Assembly (NCBI GenBank): GCA_944321735.1
Contig: CALUMK010000003.1
Span: 62,001 to 126,000 of the forward strand
DNA length: 64,000 bases
Direction: 5' to 3'
Origin: an uncultured Bacteroidales bacterium
GTDB taxonomy: Bacteria > Bacteroidota > Bacteroidia > Bacteroidales > P3
Part shown: positions 34,427 through 46,085 of the stretch, in pieces
Layout: each line of letters starts with the position of its first letter
Position numbering within the stretch: position 1 is the first letter of the stretch
Translations under genes and position numbers: made by a program
The notes under the pieces: model-generated
The model's input: the letters and a program-made list of their open reading frames with translations, nothing else
The model's database searches: none
Told to the model about the DNA's origin: nothing

Positions 34427-36790
34427 ATGGCTGCCATCTTTCGGTTGGGCTGCAGAGCCTGGGTTCTGTTCTGGATATTTGTCGTGATGCCGTTTTCCTT
34501 GTCGGCACAGACTTTTTGCACTCTTTCGGGTAGGGTACAGGACAAGCGGACTCGGGAACCGGTAGTGGATGCGGCTATTTGGGTTCCTGCTTTGCAAAAA
34601 GGCACCACCAGTGATTGGGACGGGTATTACGAGATCAAATTGCCGATGGGAACCTATGATTTGCGGATTAATAGTCTTGGTTATGCTTCGATGGATGTGA
34701 CTGTGAGATTGGACAAGGAGCAGAGCCGGAATTTTTTTCTGGAAACCGATGCTGTGCTGCTGGAGGGTGTGGAAGTCAAGGGCAGCCGTTCCAGCCGGGA
34801 GGCGCAGAATACGATTGGCATGGTCAGCCTTACATCCGAGATGATACAGAAGATACCGGCTTTGTTGGGAGAACCGGATATCATCAAGGCTGTGCAGCTT
34901 TTGCCCGGGGTTTTGATGTCAACCGAGACCAGTTCGGGCTTCAGTGTCAGAGGGGGTGGCTTGGATCAGAATGCGATTATCTTGGATTATGCCACCTTGT
35001 ACAATCCGACACATACTTGTGGCTTTTTCTCGGTATTCAATAACGATGCCGTGGGAGGTGCGCAGATATACAAAGGAGATATTCCTATATCATACGGAGG
35101 AAGATTGGCATCGGTGGTTGACGTTACCATGAAGGAGGGCGATTTCCAAAACTATCATCTGGATGCAAGTTTGGGACTGTTGGTGGCCAAGGCTACTGTC
35201 AACGGGCCGATTTGGAAAGGTCGCACATCTTTTTTAGCTGCAGCCAGGGTCACATATTTCGATATGTTTCTTCCTTTGGCAGGTATAAAGGGAACACGTC
35301 TTGGTTTCTATGATTTTAATGCCAAGCTGGTCCATAAGTTTTCCAATGACAAGGACAAGATTTCGCTTTCGGGCTATATGGGGCGTGATCGTTTCGGTTT
35401 GGAGTCGATGGATGTCGGCTTGGATTACGGGAACCAGATGCTGAGCTTGACCTGGACGCACTTGTTCTCGAATCGCTTTGTGATGAATGCTAATGTCCAC
35501 GTAAGTGATTATCTGAGTTATGCCCAGCAGAATACCGATGCTTACGATTTCATTTGGAAAACCCGGATTACCGACTATGTGGGGAAGATGGATTGGACGT
35601 TCAGTCCGGAGAACCATGAGCTCCGCTTCGGTTTCGATCTCCGTTACCATGTCTATCAGCCAGGGGATTTGACGGTGAATATGTATGAGGCCATTGGCTT
35701 TGTGGATTCCAATTACAATTACCGTTTCAATCAGGATTATTACCATGCCTTGGAAAGCGGAGTCTATATTGGGAACAATCAATCGATAGGGAAGAGGCTG
35801 CTTGTTAAATACGGCTTGCGGTTGAGCACTTTTTCCAATCAAGGGCCGGATTCGGTTTCTTTTTTCGATGCCGACTACAATCGGACCGACCGGCGTTATT
35901 ACGCGGGTCGGCAATTCTATCACACCTATTGGGGATTAGAACCGCGGGTAGGGGTGTCCTATCAGTTTGATTATGATATTAGTTTGAAATTCAACTATAC
36001 TCGGACTATCCAATATTCCCAGTTGGCAACAAATTCCAATTCGGGCAATCCGTTGGATATCTGGTTTCCGGCCAATTCGTTTGTCAAGCCGCAGACATCC
36101 GATATGTTGGCGCTGGCTTATGTGCAGAATTTTTCGGACAAGGAGTGGGAACTTTCGTTGGAGGCTTATTATAAATTCATGCACAATGTGATAGATTTCA
36201 AGGATCACTCCAATGTATTGCTCAATACGGATCTTTATGGCGAACTCCGGCTAGGGCGAGGATGGGCCTATGGTCTAGAGGTTTATTTGAAGAGAAACAA
36301 AGGAATAGTCAACGGTTCTTTGAGTTATACATATTCCCGGTCTATGCGGGTCATCGATCAAGTGAACGATGGCGAGGCTTATCCTTCACCGCAGGATCGC
36401 CCTCATGCGGTCAATGTGCTGCTTAACATAGAGCCTCATCCCCGGCATAGCGTCTCGTTGAACTGGATGTTCTATTCCGGGCAGCCGACAACCTATCCAA
36501 TTGGAAAGGCGGTGATTGATGGGCATTTCATTCCTATCTATGGCCAGCGGAATGCAGACAGAATGGAAAATTATCATCGTTTGGATGTGTCCTATACCTT
36601 CAGGTCGAAGCCTAACAATGGGAAACCCTATCGTTGGAGCCTTTCGGCTGGCTTGTACAATGCGTATGCGCGTAAGAATCCATGGTCGGTTTCGTTTTAT
36701 CAAGATGCAGATAATCCGACTCATTCCTATGCCGTCAAGATATATTTGTTTTCGGTTGTTCCTTTTGTGACATTTAATTTCAGTTTTTAG
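34427..36790 (+). CDS. TonB-dependent outer membrane receptor
   Basis: This 787-residue protein has a signal peptide likely cut after SLSA (27), a carboxypeptidase-regulatory-like domain (TLSGRVQDKRTREPVVDAAI), a plug domain (ALLGEPDIIKAVQLLPGV, SVRGGGLDQNAIILD) and a long beta-barrel ending in aromatic Phe (VTFNFSF). It would import a substrate with TonB energy. The gene is followed 3 bp later by a DUF4249-type lipoprotein, a pairing common in this phylum. No SusD-like gene is near, so polysaccharide uptake is less likely than uptake of a small ligand. The start ATG is at 34427. Confidence 0.95.
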   Translation: MAAIFRLGCRAWVLFWIFVVMPFSLSAQTFCTLSGRVQDKRTREPVVDAAIWVPALQKGTTSDWDGYYEIKLPMGTYDLRINSLGYASMDVTVRLDKEQSRNFFLETDAVLLEGVEVKGSRSSREAQNTIGMVSLTSEMIQKIPALLGEPDIIKAVQLLPGVLMSTETSSGFSVRGGGLDQNAIILDYATLYNPTHTCGFFSVFNNDAVGGAQIYKGDIPISYGGRLASVVDVTMKEGDFQNYHLDASLGLLVAKATVNGPIWKGRTSFLAAARVTYFDMFLPLAGIKGTRLGFYDFNAKLVHKFSNDKDKISLSGYMGRDRFGLESMDVGLDYGNQMLSLTWTHLFSNRFVMNANVHVSDYLSYAQQNTDAYDFIWKTRITDYVGKMDWTFSPENHELRFGFDLRYHVYQPGDLTVNMYEAIGFVDSNYNYRFNQDYYHALESGVYIGNNQSIGKRLLVKYGLRLSTFSNQGPDSVSFFDADYNRTDRRYYAGRQFYHTYWGLEPRVGVSYQFDYDISLKFNYTRTIQYSQLATNSNSGNPLDIWFPANSFVKPQTSDMLALAYVQNFSDKEWELSLEAYYKFMHNVIDFKDHSNVLLNTDLYGELRLGRGWAYGLEVYLKRNKGIVNGSLSYTYSRSMRVIDQVNDGEAYPSPQDRPHAVNVLLNIEPHPRHSVSLNWMFYSGQPTTYPIGKAVIDGHFIPIYGQRNADRMENYHRLDVSYTFRSKPNNGKPYRWSLSAGLYNAYARKNPWSVSFYQDADNPTHSYAVKIYLFSVVPFVTFNFSF

Positions 36791-36793
36791 GTT

Positions 36794-37786
36794 ATGGGTA
36801 GAATCAGTGTTATGGGACGATGGATTGCGGCGCGGATTAACGGTTTTGGAGGTAGGGGCTTGCGGATAACGTTTGTCCGCTATGTATGGGGCGGGCTATT
36901 CCTGTTGTTAGGCGGGGCCTGCACGGAGATTATTGACGTGGATTTGGGTAGCATGGATTCTATTCTGATAGTCGATGCCAAGTTGACGACCGATACGACT
37001 TCTCATCAGGTCAAGTTGAACCGCTCTTGCGATTATTACGATCCCGATGTGGACAGGACCGCAGTCGTAGGCGCGGAAGTCTATGTGCTGAGGGAAGACG
37101 GTTCCCGTATAGACTATCTGGAAGACCTTTCTTCGCCGGGGCTTTATCGGACCGCCCCGGATGTATATGGAGAGATTGGAAAGACCTATACATTGCATAT
37201 AGAGGCGGATGCCGATGGAGATGGCTCAAGGGAATGCTATGAAGCGGAAAGCAAGATGCCCATAATTCCGCCGATAGATTCGATACGGCCGATGCACGGG
37301 ATGGGGATGCCGCCGTTTTATGTGTCGAATCCGTCCCGCTTAGGTTGGAATATCATGATTTACGCGCAGGATCCTCCTACCAAGGAAAATTATGGTTTCA
37401 GTTTTGCAATTGGCGATAGGGTGTATTTCGATTCGATTACCGATATTTTCTGTTTTCCGGATATGTTCACTTCCGGAATTTATCTGGCGGGACTTACAAT
37501 ATACTTCTTTGCGGACGAGCCCTCCGATAGCACCCGGGTTCCAGCCTTGAAAGCGGGCGATAGCGTCACGATGATTCTTTATAGTTTTACCGATGCTTAT
37601 AATCAATATATTTCCGATGTGAACGAGGCTGTCTCGACAGATTTGCCTGTTTTTAGCGCAGCGCCGTCCAATGTGCGGGGCAATATCTCTAACGGGGCTT
37701 TCGGTTGTTTTGCGGTTTATTCAATAAGCCGGGCTAGCTGCATTATTCCATCCCGGTCTGACGACCAAGCGGATGATGTTCATTAG
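36794..37786 (+). CDS. DUF4249-type lipoprotein, partner of the receptor
   Basis: This 330-residue protein has a lipobox at GGAC (Cys about 43), so it is a lipoprotein; the start may be a little later than 36794, at 36812. The beta-rich part (DSILIVDAKLTTDTTSHQVKL, YRTAPDVYGEIGKTYTLHIE) matches DUF4249 proteins, which are encoded next to TonB receptors. It probably sits at the outer membrane and binds the ligand. It ends 4 bp into the convergent patatin gene. Confidence 0.88.
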   Translation: MGRISVMGRWIAARINGFGGRGLRITFVRYVWGGLFLLLGGACTEIIDVDLGSMDSILIVDAKLTTDTTSHQVKLNRSCDYYDPDVDRTAVVGAEVYVLREDGSRIDYLEDLSSPGLYRTAPDVYGEIGKTYTLHIEADADGDGSRECYEAESKMPIIPPIDSIRPMHGMGMPPFYVSNPSRLGWNIMIYAQDPPTKENYGFSFAIGDRVYFDSITDIFCFPDMFTSGIYLAGLTIYFFADEPSDSTRVPALKAGDSVTMILYSFTDAYNQYISDVNEAVSTDLPVFSAAPSNVRGNISNGAFGCFAVYSISRASCIIPSRSDDQADDVH

Positions 37787-40146
37787 AACCAATATCCGAT
37801 ATTTAAGAAGATGTTGAATTTATGAATATTGGATGTCTGGAAGCTGAGGCCGACCGGCCCGATGGGGGTATTGTATGATATTCCGACGTTCCCGCCGTAA
37901 ATAATGTGGTCAAAGTCCCGGATCATGTCGATGATTTCGTATTCGGCTTTTCCGATTCCACCACGGAAGCTGAGGTAGAGGTTCTTAATCAGCATAATCT
38001 GGGCTGTAAGCCGGATGTTGGCAAGCTGGTATCCGCTGGATTGGCCGAACTGCACTCCGGGGAGCATGCTGCTGTAAACTCCTTCGATATAGGCGCATCC
38101 TCCTTGAAAGAATTGGTATTGGATAGGAATGATGGAACTGCTGCGGAAGACTATGCTGCCTAAGCTGAAGCCAGGATAAAACGTGACTCGTTTGCCGGCC
38201 TGGATGGCAAAATCCGCAGTCCAGTATGCACTGAGAAAATGCTTGGCGATGTTTTTCCCATGTTCTGAGCCTACTTGAACAGGGAAACTTACTTCCAGGT
38301 TCATTCTTGAGCCTTTTGTAGGATAGTGCTTCTGGTTGAAGCTATTGTGCCGGTAATAGAAATAAGGGTATATGTATCCATTGTTGAATACATCTTGCCG
38401 GTCGATGGCCGATGATATCCATTCCCGGTTATTTCCGTATTCGTAAGCGATACCCAAGCCAAGTATATTCAATTTCCAGTTGGATTGGCCGTAGATACGT
38501 GCCCGATAGAGGTTGGATCGAATCTCCGAGGTCCGGTTTCCGGGCGATTCAGGATTACGGTAGAGGTATCCGTTGATATGATAGTAGTCCAAACCTATGC
38601 CAAGGCTGGGCAGCCAGACGGAGTATTTGTTTTTGCGGGGACGCCAGTCGGGCATCACAGTGTAGTCTAAACTGGCTTTCGATAATTTTGACAATTCCAC
38701 GTCCAGTGTGAGCAATGAATTCTTGAAACCCAGATTGCGGAATTCGACCCCGGCCAGGAGTGCTGCAGCTCGGGTGTTATCGTACCGGATTCCCAGGTTG
38801 AAGGCGTTTGACGGAGCTTCATCCACATTGACAACGAGGACGGTTCCGTCTTGAAAGCCGGTGTCTTGTTTGAACTCGTAGCTGACAGAGCGGAATACAT
38901 TGCTCCCATATAGGCGGTCTATGCCGTTGGTGATTTCTGAGAGACGCACCCATTTTCCCGATTCTACTTGCAGGAATTGGTTTATGTAACCTTGGTTGTA
39001 TTTTTTGAGGCCGGTATATTCGATTTGTGAGATGAATACGGCTTCAGGGGGGAGATAGGGTTTCTTTTCCTTGGGCGGTTCGGGTTCGTATTCCGACAGC
39101 TCTTCTGCCAATTGCTTGAGTTGGGCATATATTTCCGGCGAACGTGCAGCTGCTTCGCCTCTTGCCATCAGGGAGTCTGTCTTCGAAAAGCTTGTGGTCG
39201 TATAGCCTTTCATGTTAGGTCTGATTAAGACACGGCAAGCTTTGCGGTTGTCCATGACCCGGTTTTTGGAACCCATGAAAATGACTTCTTCCAATACATC
39301 CATGAAGCTGCCCATATTGTCGGCTCCAGCGTAGGAGAATCCGACATCTACTCCGATGACGATATCTACGCCTTTTTCCAGTATCTTGTCAACGGGAAAA
39401 TTGTTCAGGACCCCGCCGTCCACTAAGACCATTGTGTCGATGTTTACAGGGGAAAATACCCCGGGAACCGCCATGCTGGCCCGCATGGCCACAGCCAGAT
39501 TCCCGCTGTCCAGGTAGGCTGCTTGTCCATTGACGATATTGGCGCCCACGCAGAAAAAGGGAATGTTGAATTCCTTGAATGTTTTTGATTTGTAGGCTTG
39601 GGATGTCAGGGTATAAAAGAGGTTGTTGATATGCTGGCCTCTCAGGAATCCTATGGGGACAATCGATGAACTTGCGTCATTGCCTATACCGAAGGGCAGG
39701 CGTAGCATGTATTCGTTTTTGTTGACGTAGAACACGTCGGTCCAATCAGCCCGGTCGCTGAGCAGCAGCCCCCAGTCGGCATGAGTCAGGATGGAGTCCA
39801 GTTCATGGGCTGTATAACCGTATGCATACAGGCCTCCGATAATGGAACCCATGCTGGTGCCGCCGATATAATCGATGGGGATGCCTAATTCCTCTAAGAC
39901 TTTGATAACCCCTACATGTGCAATGCCTTTTGCGCCACCCCCGCTTAAGACCAAGCCGACCCGAGGGCGGACTCCTTTGTATTTCAGTCCATTTTGTTCG
40001 ACCCAGCGGCTGGAATCTATTTGGTAAAGAGTGAAGACTTCTTTCTGGCTCGTATCTGTTTGAGCGAGGCTTGGGCATGGAAACAGCATATTGCCTCCTA
40101 TGATCAGGAATGCCCAAAGTACTATTTTTTGAAAGAAAGCCTTCAT
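37783..40146 (-). CDS. patatin-like protein with BamA-like barrel
   Basis: This 787-residue outer membrane protein has a signal peptide (IVLWAFLIIGGNMLF), a patatin phospholipase domain with GLVLSGGGAKGIAHVG as oxyanion site, nucleophile Ser in GGTSMGS and Asp in VDGGVLNNFP, one POTRA-like segment (LPPEAVFISQIEYTGL) and a C-terminal barrel ending NIGYWF. This matches the PlpD-like group, in which the barrel anchors a secreted lipase. The start is ATG 40146; upstream frame to 40233 lies in the terminator hairpin of eno. Confidence 0.93.
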   Translation of the reverse strand: MKAFFQKIVLWAFLIIGGNMLFPCPSLAQTDTSQKEVFTLYQIDSSRWVEQNGLKYKGVRPRVGLVLSGGGAKGIAHVGVIKVLEELGIPIDYIGGTSMGSIIGGLYAYGYTAHELDSILTHADWGLLLSDRADWTDVFYVNKNEYMLRLPFGIGNDASSSIVPIGFLRGQHINNLFYTLTSQAYKSKTFKEFNIPFFCVGANIVNGQAAYLDSGNLAVAMRASMAVPGVFSPVNIDTMVLVDGGVLNNFPVDKILEKGVDIVIGVDVGFSYAGADNMGSFMDVLEEVIFMGSKNRVMDNRKACRVLIRPNMKGYTTTSFSKTDSLMARGEAAARSPEIYAQLKQLAEELSEYEPEPPKEKKPYLPPEAVFISQIEYTGLKKYNQGYINQFLQVESGKWVRLSEITNGIDRLYGSNVFRSVSYEFKQDTGFQDGTVLVVNVDEAPSNAFNLGIRYDNTRAAALLAGVEFRNLGFKNSLLTLDVELSKLSKASLDYTVMPDWRPRKNKYSVWLPSLGIGLDYYHINGYLYRNPESPGNRTSEIRSNLYRARIYGQSNWKLNILGLGIAYEYGNNREWISSAIDRQDVFNNGYIYPYFYYRHNSFNQKHYPTKGSRMNLEVSFPVQVGSEHGKNIAKHFLSAYWTADFAIQAGKRVTFYPGFSLGSIVFRSSSIIPIQYQFFQGGCAYIEGVYSSMLPGVQFGQSSGYQLANIRLTAQIMLIKNLYLSFRGGIGKAEYEIIDMIRDFDHIIYGGNVGISYNTPIGPVGLSFQTSNIHKFNIFLNIGYWF

Positions 40147-40206
40147 CCTATTTTGTTTTTGGCAGATGGATGGCAACGAACGCAGGTAGCCCTTTGCCAT
40201 GCCTAC

Positions 40207-40281
40207 AAGAAAAGAGGGGTATCCTCTTTCCATTAGCGAGACCGTTTAGGATTCCCGCTTGGATTGGCGATACCCCTCTTT
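40207..40281 (-). terminator. terminator of eno
   Basis: A 13-bp perfect inverted repeat (40211-40223 with 40269-40281) is followed on the minus strand by TTTTCTTG. The loop is 45 bases. Confidence 0.6.
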
Positions 40282-40297
40282 GGTCTGGTAAGGGAAA

Positions 40298-41644
<1,347 letters not shown>

Positions 41645-41671
41645 TTAGTTTTTTTTTGTCTCAGCAACCCT

Positions 41672-41679
41672 CAAAGATA
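41672..41679 (-). promoter_or_regulatory. -7 box of eno
   Basis: On the minus strand TATCTTTG lies 82 bp before the start. It abuts the T-run of the rplQ terminator. The TTTG at -33 is replaced by TTCTG, a weak match. Confidence 0.5.
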
Positions 41680-41681
41680 TG

Positions 41682-41751
41682 AAAAAAGAGGGTCACAGAA
41701 AAAGTATTTTTCGTTACATTGTCCCCGAAAAATGCTCTCCGTACCCTCTTT
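41682..41751 (-). terminator. terminator of the alpha operon after rplQ
   Basis: AAAGAGGGT and ACCCTCTTT pair (41743-41751 with 41685-41693), and an inner stem ATTTTTCG/CGAAAAAT extends the fold. The T-run TTTTTT follows on the minus strand. It lies 32 bp after the rplQ stop. Confidence 0.75.
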
Positions 41752-41782
41752 GGTAAGCTAATAACCAACTTCTGCCGATGCT

Positions 41783-42286
41783 TTATTCTGCTTTTTCGGC
41801 TTCGGTTTCTGCTTTTGTTTCGGCTGCTGGAGCCTCTGCTTGTGCAGGAACTTCTGTTGCTGCGGCTTTCTTTTTACCTCCACGACGAGTCGATTTGCTC
41901 TTCGTTTCTTTGGTGCTGCCGGCATTGAGGCTGTAGTCAACCAATTCGATAAAGGCCATTTCCGCATTGTCGCCAAGACGGTAACCGGTTTTCAAGATAC
42001 GGGTATATCCTCCGGGCCGCTGTGCGATTTTCTGGGAAATTTCCCTGAACAACTCTGTAACAGCTTCTTTGTTCTGCAGATAGCTGAACACAACACGGCG
42101 AGAGTGGGTTGTGTCTTCTTTTGCTTTGGTCAAAAGAGGTTCTACATAAGTCCTCAAAGCTTTCGCCTTGGCCAAGGTTGTATTAATCCGCTTGTGCAGG
42201 ATTAACGAGGATGCCATATTGGCTAACATTTGACGCCGATGGGCGTGCGTCCTGCTCAGTTTATTGAATTTCTTTCCGTGTCTCAT
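41783..42286 (-). CDS. rplQ: 50S ribosomal protein L17
   Basis: This 167-residue protein starts [21 protein letters not shown], the family beginning, and binds 23S rRNA near the tunnel exit. It carries an extra tail of about 45 residues rich in Ala, Glu, Lys and Thr, as in many Bacteroidota. It is the last gene of the alpha operon. Confidence 0.98.
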   Translation of the reverse strand: MRHGKKFNKLSRTHAHRRQMLANMASSLILHKRINTTLAKAKALRTYVEPLLTKAKEDTTHSRRVVFSYLQNKEAVTELFREISQKIAQRPGGYTRILKTGYRLGDNAEMAFIELVDYSLNAGSTKETKSKSTRRGGKKKAAATEVPAQAEAPAAETKAETEAEKAE

Positions 42287-42297
42287 GATAAGCTCCC

Positions 42298-43317
42298 CTA
42301 ATTTTCTTCTTTTTCTTCTGTTGGTTCAGGTTTTGTCAATTTGTATTTGGTGACGTTCATGCCGAAGTCCAAGTTCTTGGATTTGACAAGGTTTTCCAAC
42401 TCGGTCAACGACTTCTTGCCAAAGTTGCGGAACTTGAGCAAATCGGACTTGTTAAACGAAACCAGCTCGCCCAGAGTTTCCACTTCTGCTGCTTTGAGGC
42501 AATTCAATGCACGTACAGAGAGTTCCATATCGGCCAGACGCGTATTGAGCAACTGGCGCATATGCAAGTCTTCTTCATCGAACTCCCCGGTAAAATCATC
42601 TACCGGAGCCTCCATTGCCATTTTTTCATCTGTGAACAATGTAAAATGCTCAATCAGGATATTAGCAGCATCTTTCAATGCATCTTTAGGCGAAATGGAG
42701 CCATCCGTAATAATCGTCAAGATTAACTTTTCGTAGTCGGTTTTTTGTTCTACGCGGAAGTTTTCCGTTTCATAGTGAACGTTCTTGATTGGCGTATGGA
42801 TGGAGTCGATGGCAATCGTGCCAACCGGGTCATTCGGATTCTTGTTTTCTTCGGCAGGAACCCATCCCCGTCCTTTATTGATGGCAATATCCATGCTGAG
42901 CTTGACGCTCGGCTCCATATGGCAGATTTCAAATTCAGGATTCAAGACCTGGAAGCCGTTCAAAACATTGTTCAAGTCTCCGGCTTTGAATACTTCCTGA
43001 TTGGAAATTTCCAAATGAATCTTTTCTTGATCCGTGTCCTTGATTTGCTGTTTGAATCGTATTTGCTTAAGATTGAGAACGATGTTTGTAACATCCTCAA
43101 TAACCCCTTTGATAGAAGCAAATTCGTGATCGACCCCTTCGATACGGATAGAAGTGATGGCAAACCCTTCTAGCGAAGATATCAAGATACGGCGTAATGC
43201 ATTTCCTATGGTAACCGAATAGCCTGGCTCCAGCGGATGGACTTCAAAGACGCCCTTTTTGTCATCCAAGCTGACCATGTTGACTTTATCCGGTTTCTGA
43301 AAAGCTAAAATTGCCAT
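42298..43317 (-). CDS. rpoA: RNA polymerase subunit alpha
   Basis: This 339-residue subunit has the N-terminal assembly domain ([22 protein letters not shown]) and the C-terminal DNA-binding domain with a helix-hairpin-helix ([29 protein letters not shown]). Length is normal. It lies between rpsD and rplQ, 11 bp before the latter. Confidence 0.99.
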   Translation of the reverse strand: MAILAFQKPDKVNMVSLDDKKGVFEVHPLEPGYSVTIGNALRRILISSLEGFAITSIRIEGVDHEFASIKGVIEDVTNIVLNLKQIRFKQQIKDTDQEKIHLEISNQEVFKAGDLNNVLNGFQVLNPEFEICHMEPSVKLSMDIAINKGRGWVPAEENKNPNDPVGTIAIDSIHTPIKNVHYETENFRVEQKTDYEKLILTIITDGSISPKDALKDAANILIEHFTLFTDEKMAMEAPVDDFTGEFDEEDLHMRQLLNTRLADMELSVRALNCLKAAEVETLGELVSFNKSDLLKFRNFGKKSLTELENLVKSKNLDFGMNVTKYKLTKPEPTEEKEEN

Positions 43318-43392
43318 TTAGTTTTGTTTTTAGTATTAAAAATGAAAGGAAGGGACATTTCCCAAAAGTGCGGATTGCACTCCAAGCAATCA

Positions 43393-43998
43393 TTACTTGG
43401 AGTACAATTCGACAATCAACTGTTCCTTGATGTTCTCAGGAATGTTTTCGCGTTCAGGGTAGTTCAGGAATTTTCCTGTCATGGATTTGCTGTCCCATTC
43501 CAGCCAATTGTATTGGTTGGAACGACCTTCCACAGAGTTCGTGATAACTTCCAAGGATTTCGATTTTTCGCGGACTTCCACGATATCGCCGGGGCGCAGT
43601 TGGAAAGAGGGAATGCTGACAACACGACCATTTACTACGATGTGATGATGCCCCACCAACTGGCGTGCAGCATTACGGGTAGGTGCAATACCCAAACGGA
43701 ATACTACATTGTCCAGACGGGATTCCAGCAACTGGAGCAGGTTTTCACCCGTGATACCTTGACGGCGCGAAGCTTGAGCGAAAATCTTGCGGAACTGGCG
43801 TTCCAAAATCCCGTAAGTGTATTTGGCTTTCTGTTTTTCCTGCAGCTGGATTCCGTATTCGGAGAGCTTTGCCCGGCGTTTGTTTTGTCCATGCTGGCCG
43901 GGAGCATATTTCTTCCTTTCCAGAACCTTGTCAGCTCCATAGATGGGTTCTTGGAACTTTCGTGCAATTTTTGACTTAGGACCAATATATCTTGCCAT
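43393..43998 (-). CDS. rpsD: 30S ribosomal protein S4
   Basis: This 201-residue protein is the S4 primary binder of 16S rRNA. The S4 RNA-binding domain shows [20 protein letters not shown] and [13 protein letters not shown]4 is the autoregulator of the alpha operon in E. coli; whether it does so here is unknown. It is 75 bp from rpoA. Confidence 0.98.
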   Translation of the reverse strand: MARYIGPKSKIARKFQEPIYGADKVLERKKYAPGQHGQNKRRAKLSEYGIQLQEKQKAKYTYGILERQFRKIFAQASRRQGITGENLLQLLESRLDNVVFRLGIAPTRNAARQLVGHHHIVVNGRVVSIPSFQLRPGDIVEVREKSKSLEVITNSVEGRSNQYNWLEWDSKSMTGKFLNYPERENIPENIKEQLIVELYSK

Positions 43999-44032
43999 GT
44001 TTTTGCTATCTTTTAATGTACGTTACACAAAA

Positions 44033-44443
44033 TTAAACTCTTCTTCTTTTAGGAGGACGACATCCGTTGTGGGGCAGGGGAGTAACGTCCATGATTTCGG
44101 TAACTTCGATTCCTGCTCCATGAATGGTACGGATAGCAGATTCACGGCCGGCACCGGGTCCTTTTACGTAAACTTTTACTTTGCGCAATCCCAAATCGTA
44201 GGCAACTTTGGCACAGTCGGTAGCCGCCATTTGTGCAGCATAGGGGGTGTTCTTTTTGGAACCCTTGAAACCCATTTTACCGGCAGATGCCCAGGATATA
44301 ACCTGACCTGCGTTATTGGTGAGCGAGATGATCACATTGTTGAAGGAAGCGAAGATGTAGGCTTTACCTTGCGGTTCTACCTTTACAATCTTCTTCTTCA
44401 CATTCTTGGCGTTTTTACCGCCAGCGTTAGCAACTTTTGCCAT
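44033..44443 (-). CDS. rpsK: 30S ribosomal protein S11
   Basis: This 136-residue protein has the family signatures [16 protein letters not shown] and [11 protein letters not shown], ending in the CRPPKRRRV tail. It binds 16S rRNA at the platform. A lysine-rich N-terminal extension is present. It follows rpsM in the alpha operon. Confidence 0.98.
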   Translation of the reverse strand: MAKVANAGGKNAKNVKKKIVKVEPQGKAYIFASFNNVIISLTNNAGQVISWASAGKMGFKGSKKNTPYAAQMAATDCAKVAYDLGLRKVKVYVKGPGAGRESAIRTIHGAGIEVTEIMDVTPLPHNGCRPPKRRRV

Positions 44444-44496
44444 GTCTTATTGAAAATGAATGTTATTAGCTTAAAAATCTGGTAAGAAGCTAAATC

Positions 44497-44877
44497 TTAG
44501 CCCTTAGGTGCCTTTTTCTTGTTGGCAACGGTCTTTTTACGACCTTTGCGAGTACGGGCATTGTTCTTTGTGCTTTGTCCGCGAAGGGGAAGTCCCAAAC
44601 GATGACGGATTCCACGGTAGCAACCGATATCCATCAAACGCTTGATGTTCGTTTGTACTTCGGAACGGAGCGCACCTTCCACTTTCAGCTTCTCGCCGAT
44701 ATACGTACGGATTTTTGCCAATTCATCATCGTTCCATTCTTCTACTTTCTTGTCGAAAGAAATGTCGGATGCAGCCAAAATCTTACGGGCGGTGCTTCTG
44801 CCAATACCGTAAATATAGGTCAAACCTATTTCCCCTCTTTTGTTCTTAGGTAAATCTATACCTGCAATACGTGCCAT
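44497..44877 (-). CDS. rpsM: 30S ribosomal protein S13
   Basis: This 126-residue protein begins [25 protein letters not shown] and ends in [16 protein letters not shown], the usual basic tail that touches the tRNA in the decoding centre. The helix-two-turn-helix part is intact. Confidence 0.98.
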   Translation of the reverse strand: MARIAGIDLPKNKRGEIGLTYIYGIGRSTARKILAASDISFDKKVEEWNDDELAKIRTYIGEKLKVEGALRSEVQTNIKRLMDIGCYRGIRHRLGLPLRGQSTKNNARTRKGRKKTVANKKKAPKG

Positions 44878-44917
44878 GTATTATTCCAATTTTAAATCTA
44901 AAACTCTCTTCGTGAAC

Positions 44918-45034
44918 TTATCCCTGTCTCATTTTGAGTTTGGGATTCTTTTTGTTGATCACGTACACCACCCCTTTGCGCTTGACAATCTTGCACTCGG
45001 GTGATCTCTTTTTTACTGACGGCTTTACTTTCAT
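44918..45034 (-). CDS. rpmJ: 50S ribosomal protein L36
   Basis: This 38-residue protein is read from [19 protein letters not shown] to LKMRQG. It binds 23S rRNA. The family zinc site has CxxC, C and H in its long form; here only one Cys (SPECK) remains, so it is a C-minus type. It is too short to be found by a length filter. It lies 36 bp after infA and 40 bp before rpsM. Confidence 0.95.
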   Translation of the reverse strand: MKVKPSVKKRSPECKIVKRKGVVYVINKKNPKLKMRQG

Positions 45035-45070
45035 CGGTCTTTCTTGTTATAAAATTAGAGCGCAAAAATA

Positions 45071-45289
45071 CTATTTATATCTGAAAACTATGCGTGCTTT
45101 GCTCAAATCATACGGAGACATTTCCAACTGAACCCTGTCTCCAGGTAAAATTTTGATGTAGTGCAACCGCATTTTCCCGGAAATATGGGCAATAACGGTA
45201 TGTCCGTTTTCCAACTCTACGCGGAACATCGCGTTACCCAAGGATTCGATAACCGTCCCGTCTTGTTGTATGGATTGCTGTTTTGCCAT
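45071..45289 (-). CDS. infA: translation initiation factor IF-1
   Basis: This 72-residue S1-like protein binds the A site of the 30S subunit during initiation. The OB-fold signature [22 protein letters not shown] and [19 protein letters not shown] is complete. It stands in the usual place between map and rpmJ, starting 3 bp after map. Confidence 0.98.
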   Translation of the reverse strand: MAKQQSIQQDGTVIESLGNAMFRVELENGHTVIAHISGKMRLHYIKILPGDRVQLEMSPYDLSKARIVFRYK

Positions 45290-45292
45290 TTC

Positions 45293-46072
45293 CTATTTTT
45301 CTTTTAAAATCTTTTCTATCTTTTCGAACGAGGAGAGAATCTTGGCTTCTCCGTCAGTGATAGTTACACTGTGTTCGAAATGAGCTGCCGGCTTGCCATC
45401 CAAGGTATATACTTCCCATCCGTTTCTGGCAATGCCGATATTCCGTTTCCCCAAGGTAATCATTGGTTCGATGGCGATGACCATGCCTTGTTTAAGCAGG
45501 ACTCCGCTTCCTTGCCGACCATAGTTCAAGACATCCGGCTTCTCATGCATATGGGCTCCGACACCATGGCCGCAAAGCTCTCTGACTACGCCATACCCTC
45601 GGGCTTCTACATACGATTGTACGGCATATCCGATGTCTCCGGTTCGCTTTCCGGCGCGAGCTTGTTCGATTCCTTTGTAAAGCGACGCTTTGGTAGCTTC
45701 AAGCAAGTTTCGAACTGTTTCGTCCACATTGCCTACCATGAAAGTATAGGCCGAATCCCCAAAATACCCGTCTTTTTCAACGACGCAGTCAACCGAAACT
45801 ATGTCTCCCTCTTTCAATTCCTGTTCGGAAGGGAAGCCGTGTACCACCACTTCGTTGACAGATATACACAGGGTAGCGGGAAATCCTTCATACCCTTTGC
45901 AGGCTGGATGTGCCCCGTTGGCTCTGATGAACTCTTCCGCTCTGCGATCCAGTTCAATCGTCTTTACACCGGGGGCTATCATTTTGGCCATTTCAGCCAA
46001 AGTGTCTCCGACAAGGAGGGCACTTTGGCTGATTTTGGCTATTTCGTCCTGTGTGTATATTCTCGGTGACAT
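45293..46072 (-). CDS. map: methionine aminopeptidase, type I
   Basis: This 259-residue enzyme removes the initiator Met from nascent proteins. Metal ligands are seen in NEVVVHGFP (substrate His), VDCVVEKDGYFGDSAYTF (two Asp), CGHGVGAHMHE (His) and MVIAIEPM (Glu). The start is ATG 46072; the longer frame begins with TTG at 46093, inside secY. It lies 13 bp after secY. Confidence 0.97.
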   Translation of the reverse strand: MSPRIYTQDEIAKISQSALLVGDTLAEMAKMIAPGVKTIELDRRAEEFIRANGAHPACKGYEGFPATLCISVNEVVVHGFPSEQELKEGDIVSVDCVVEKDGYFGDSAYTFMVGNVDETVRNLLEATKASLYKGIEQARAGKRTGDIGYAVQSYVEARGYGVVRELCGHGVGAHMHEKPDVLNYGRQGSGVLLKQGMVIAIEPMITLGKRNIGIARNGWEVYTLDGKPAAHFEHSVTITDGEAKILSSFEKIEKILKEK

Positions 46073-46085
46073 CTTTCTGAAAATG

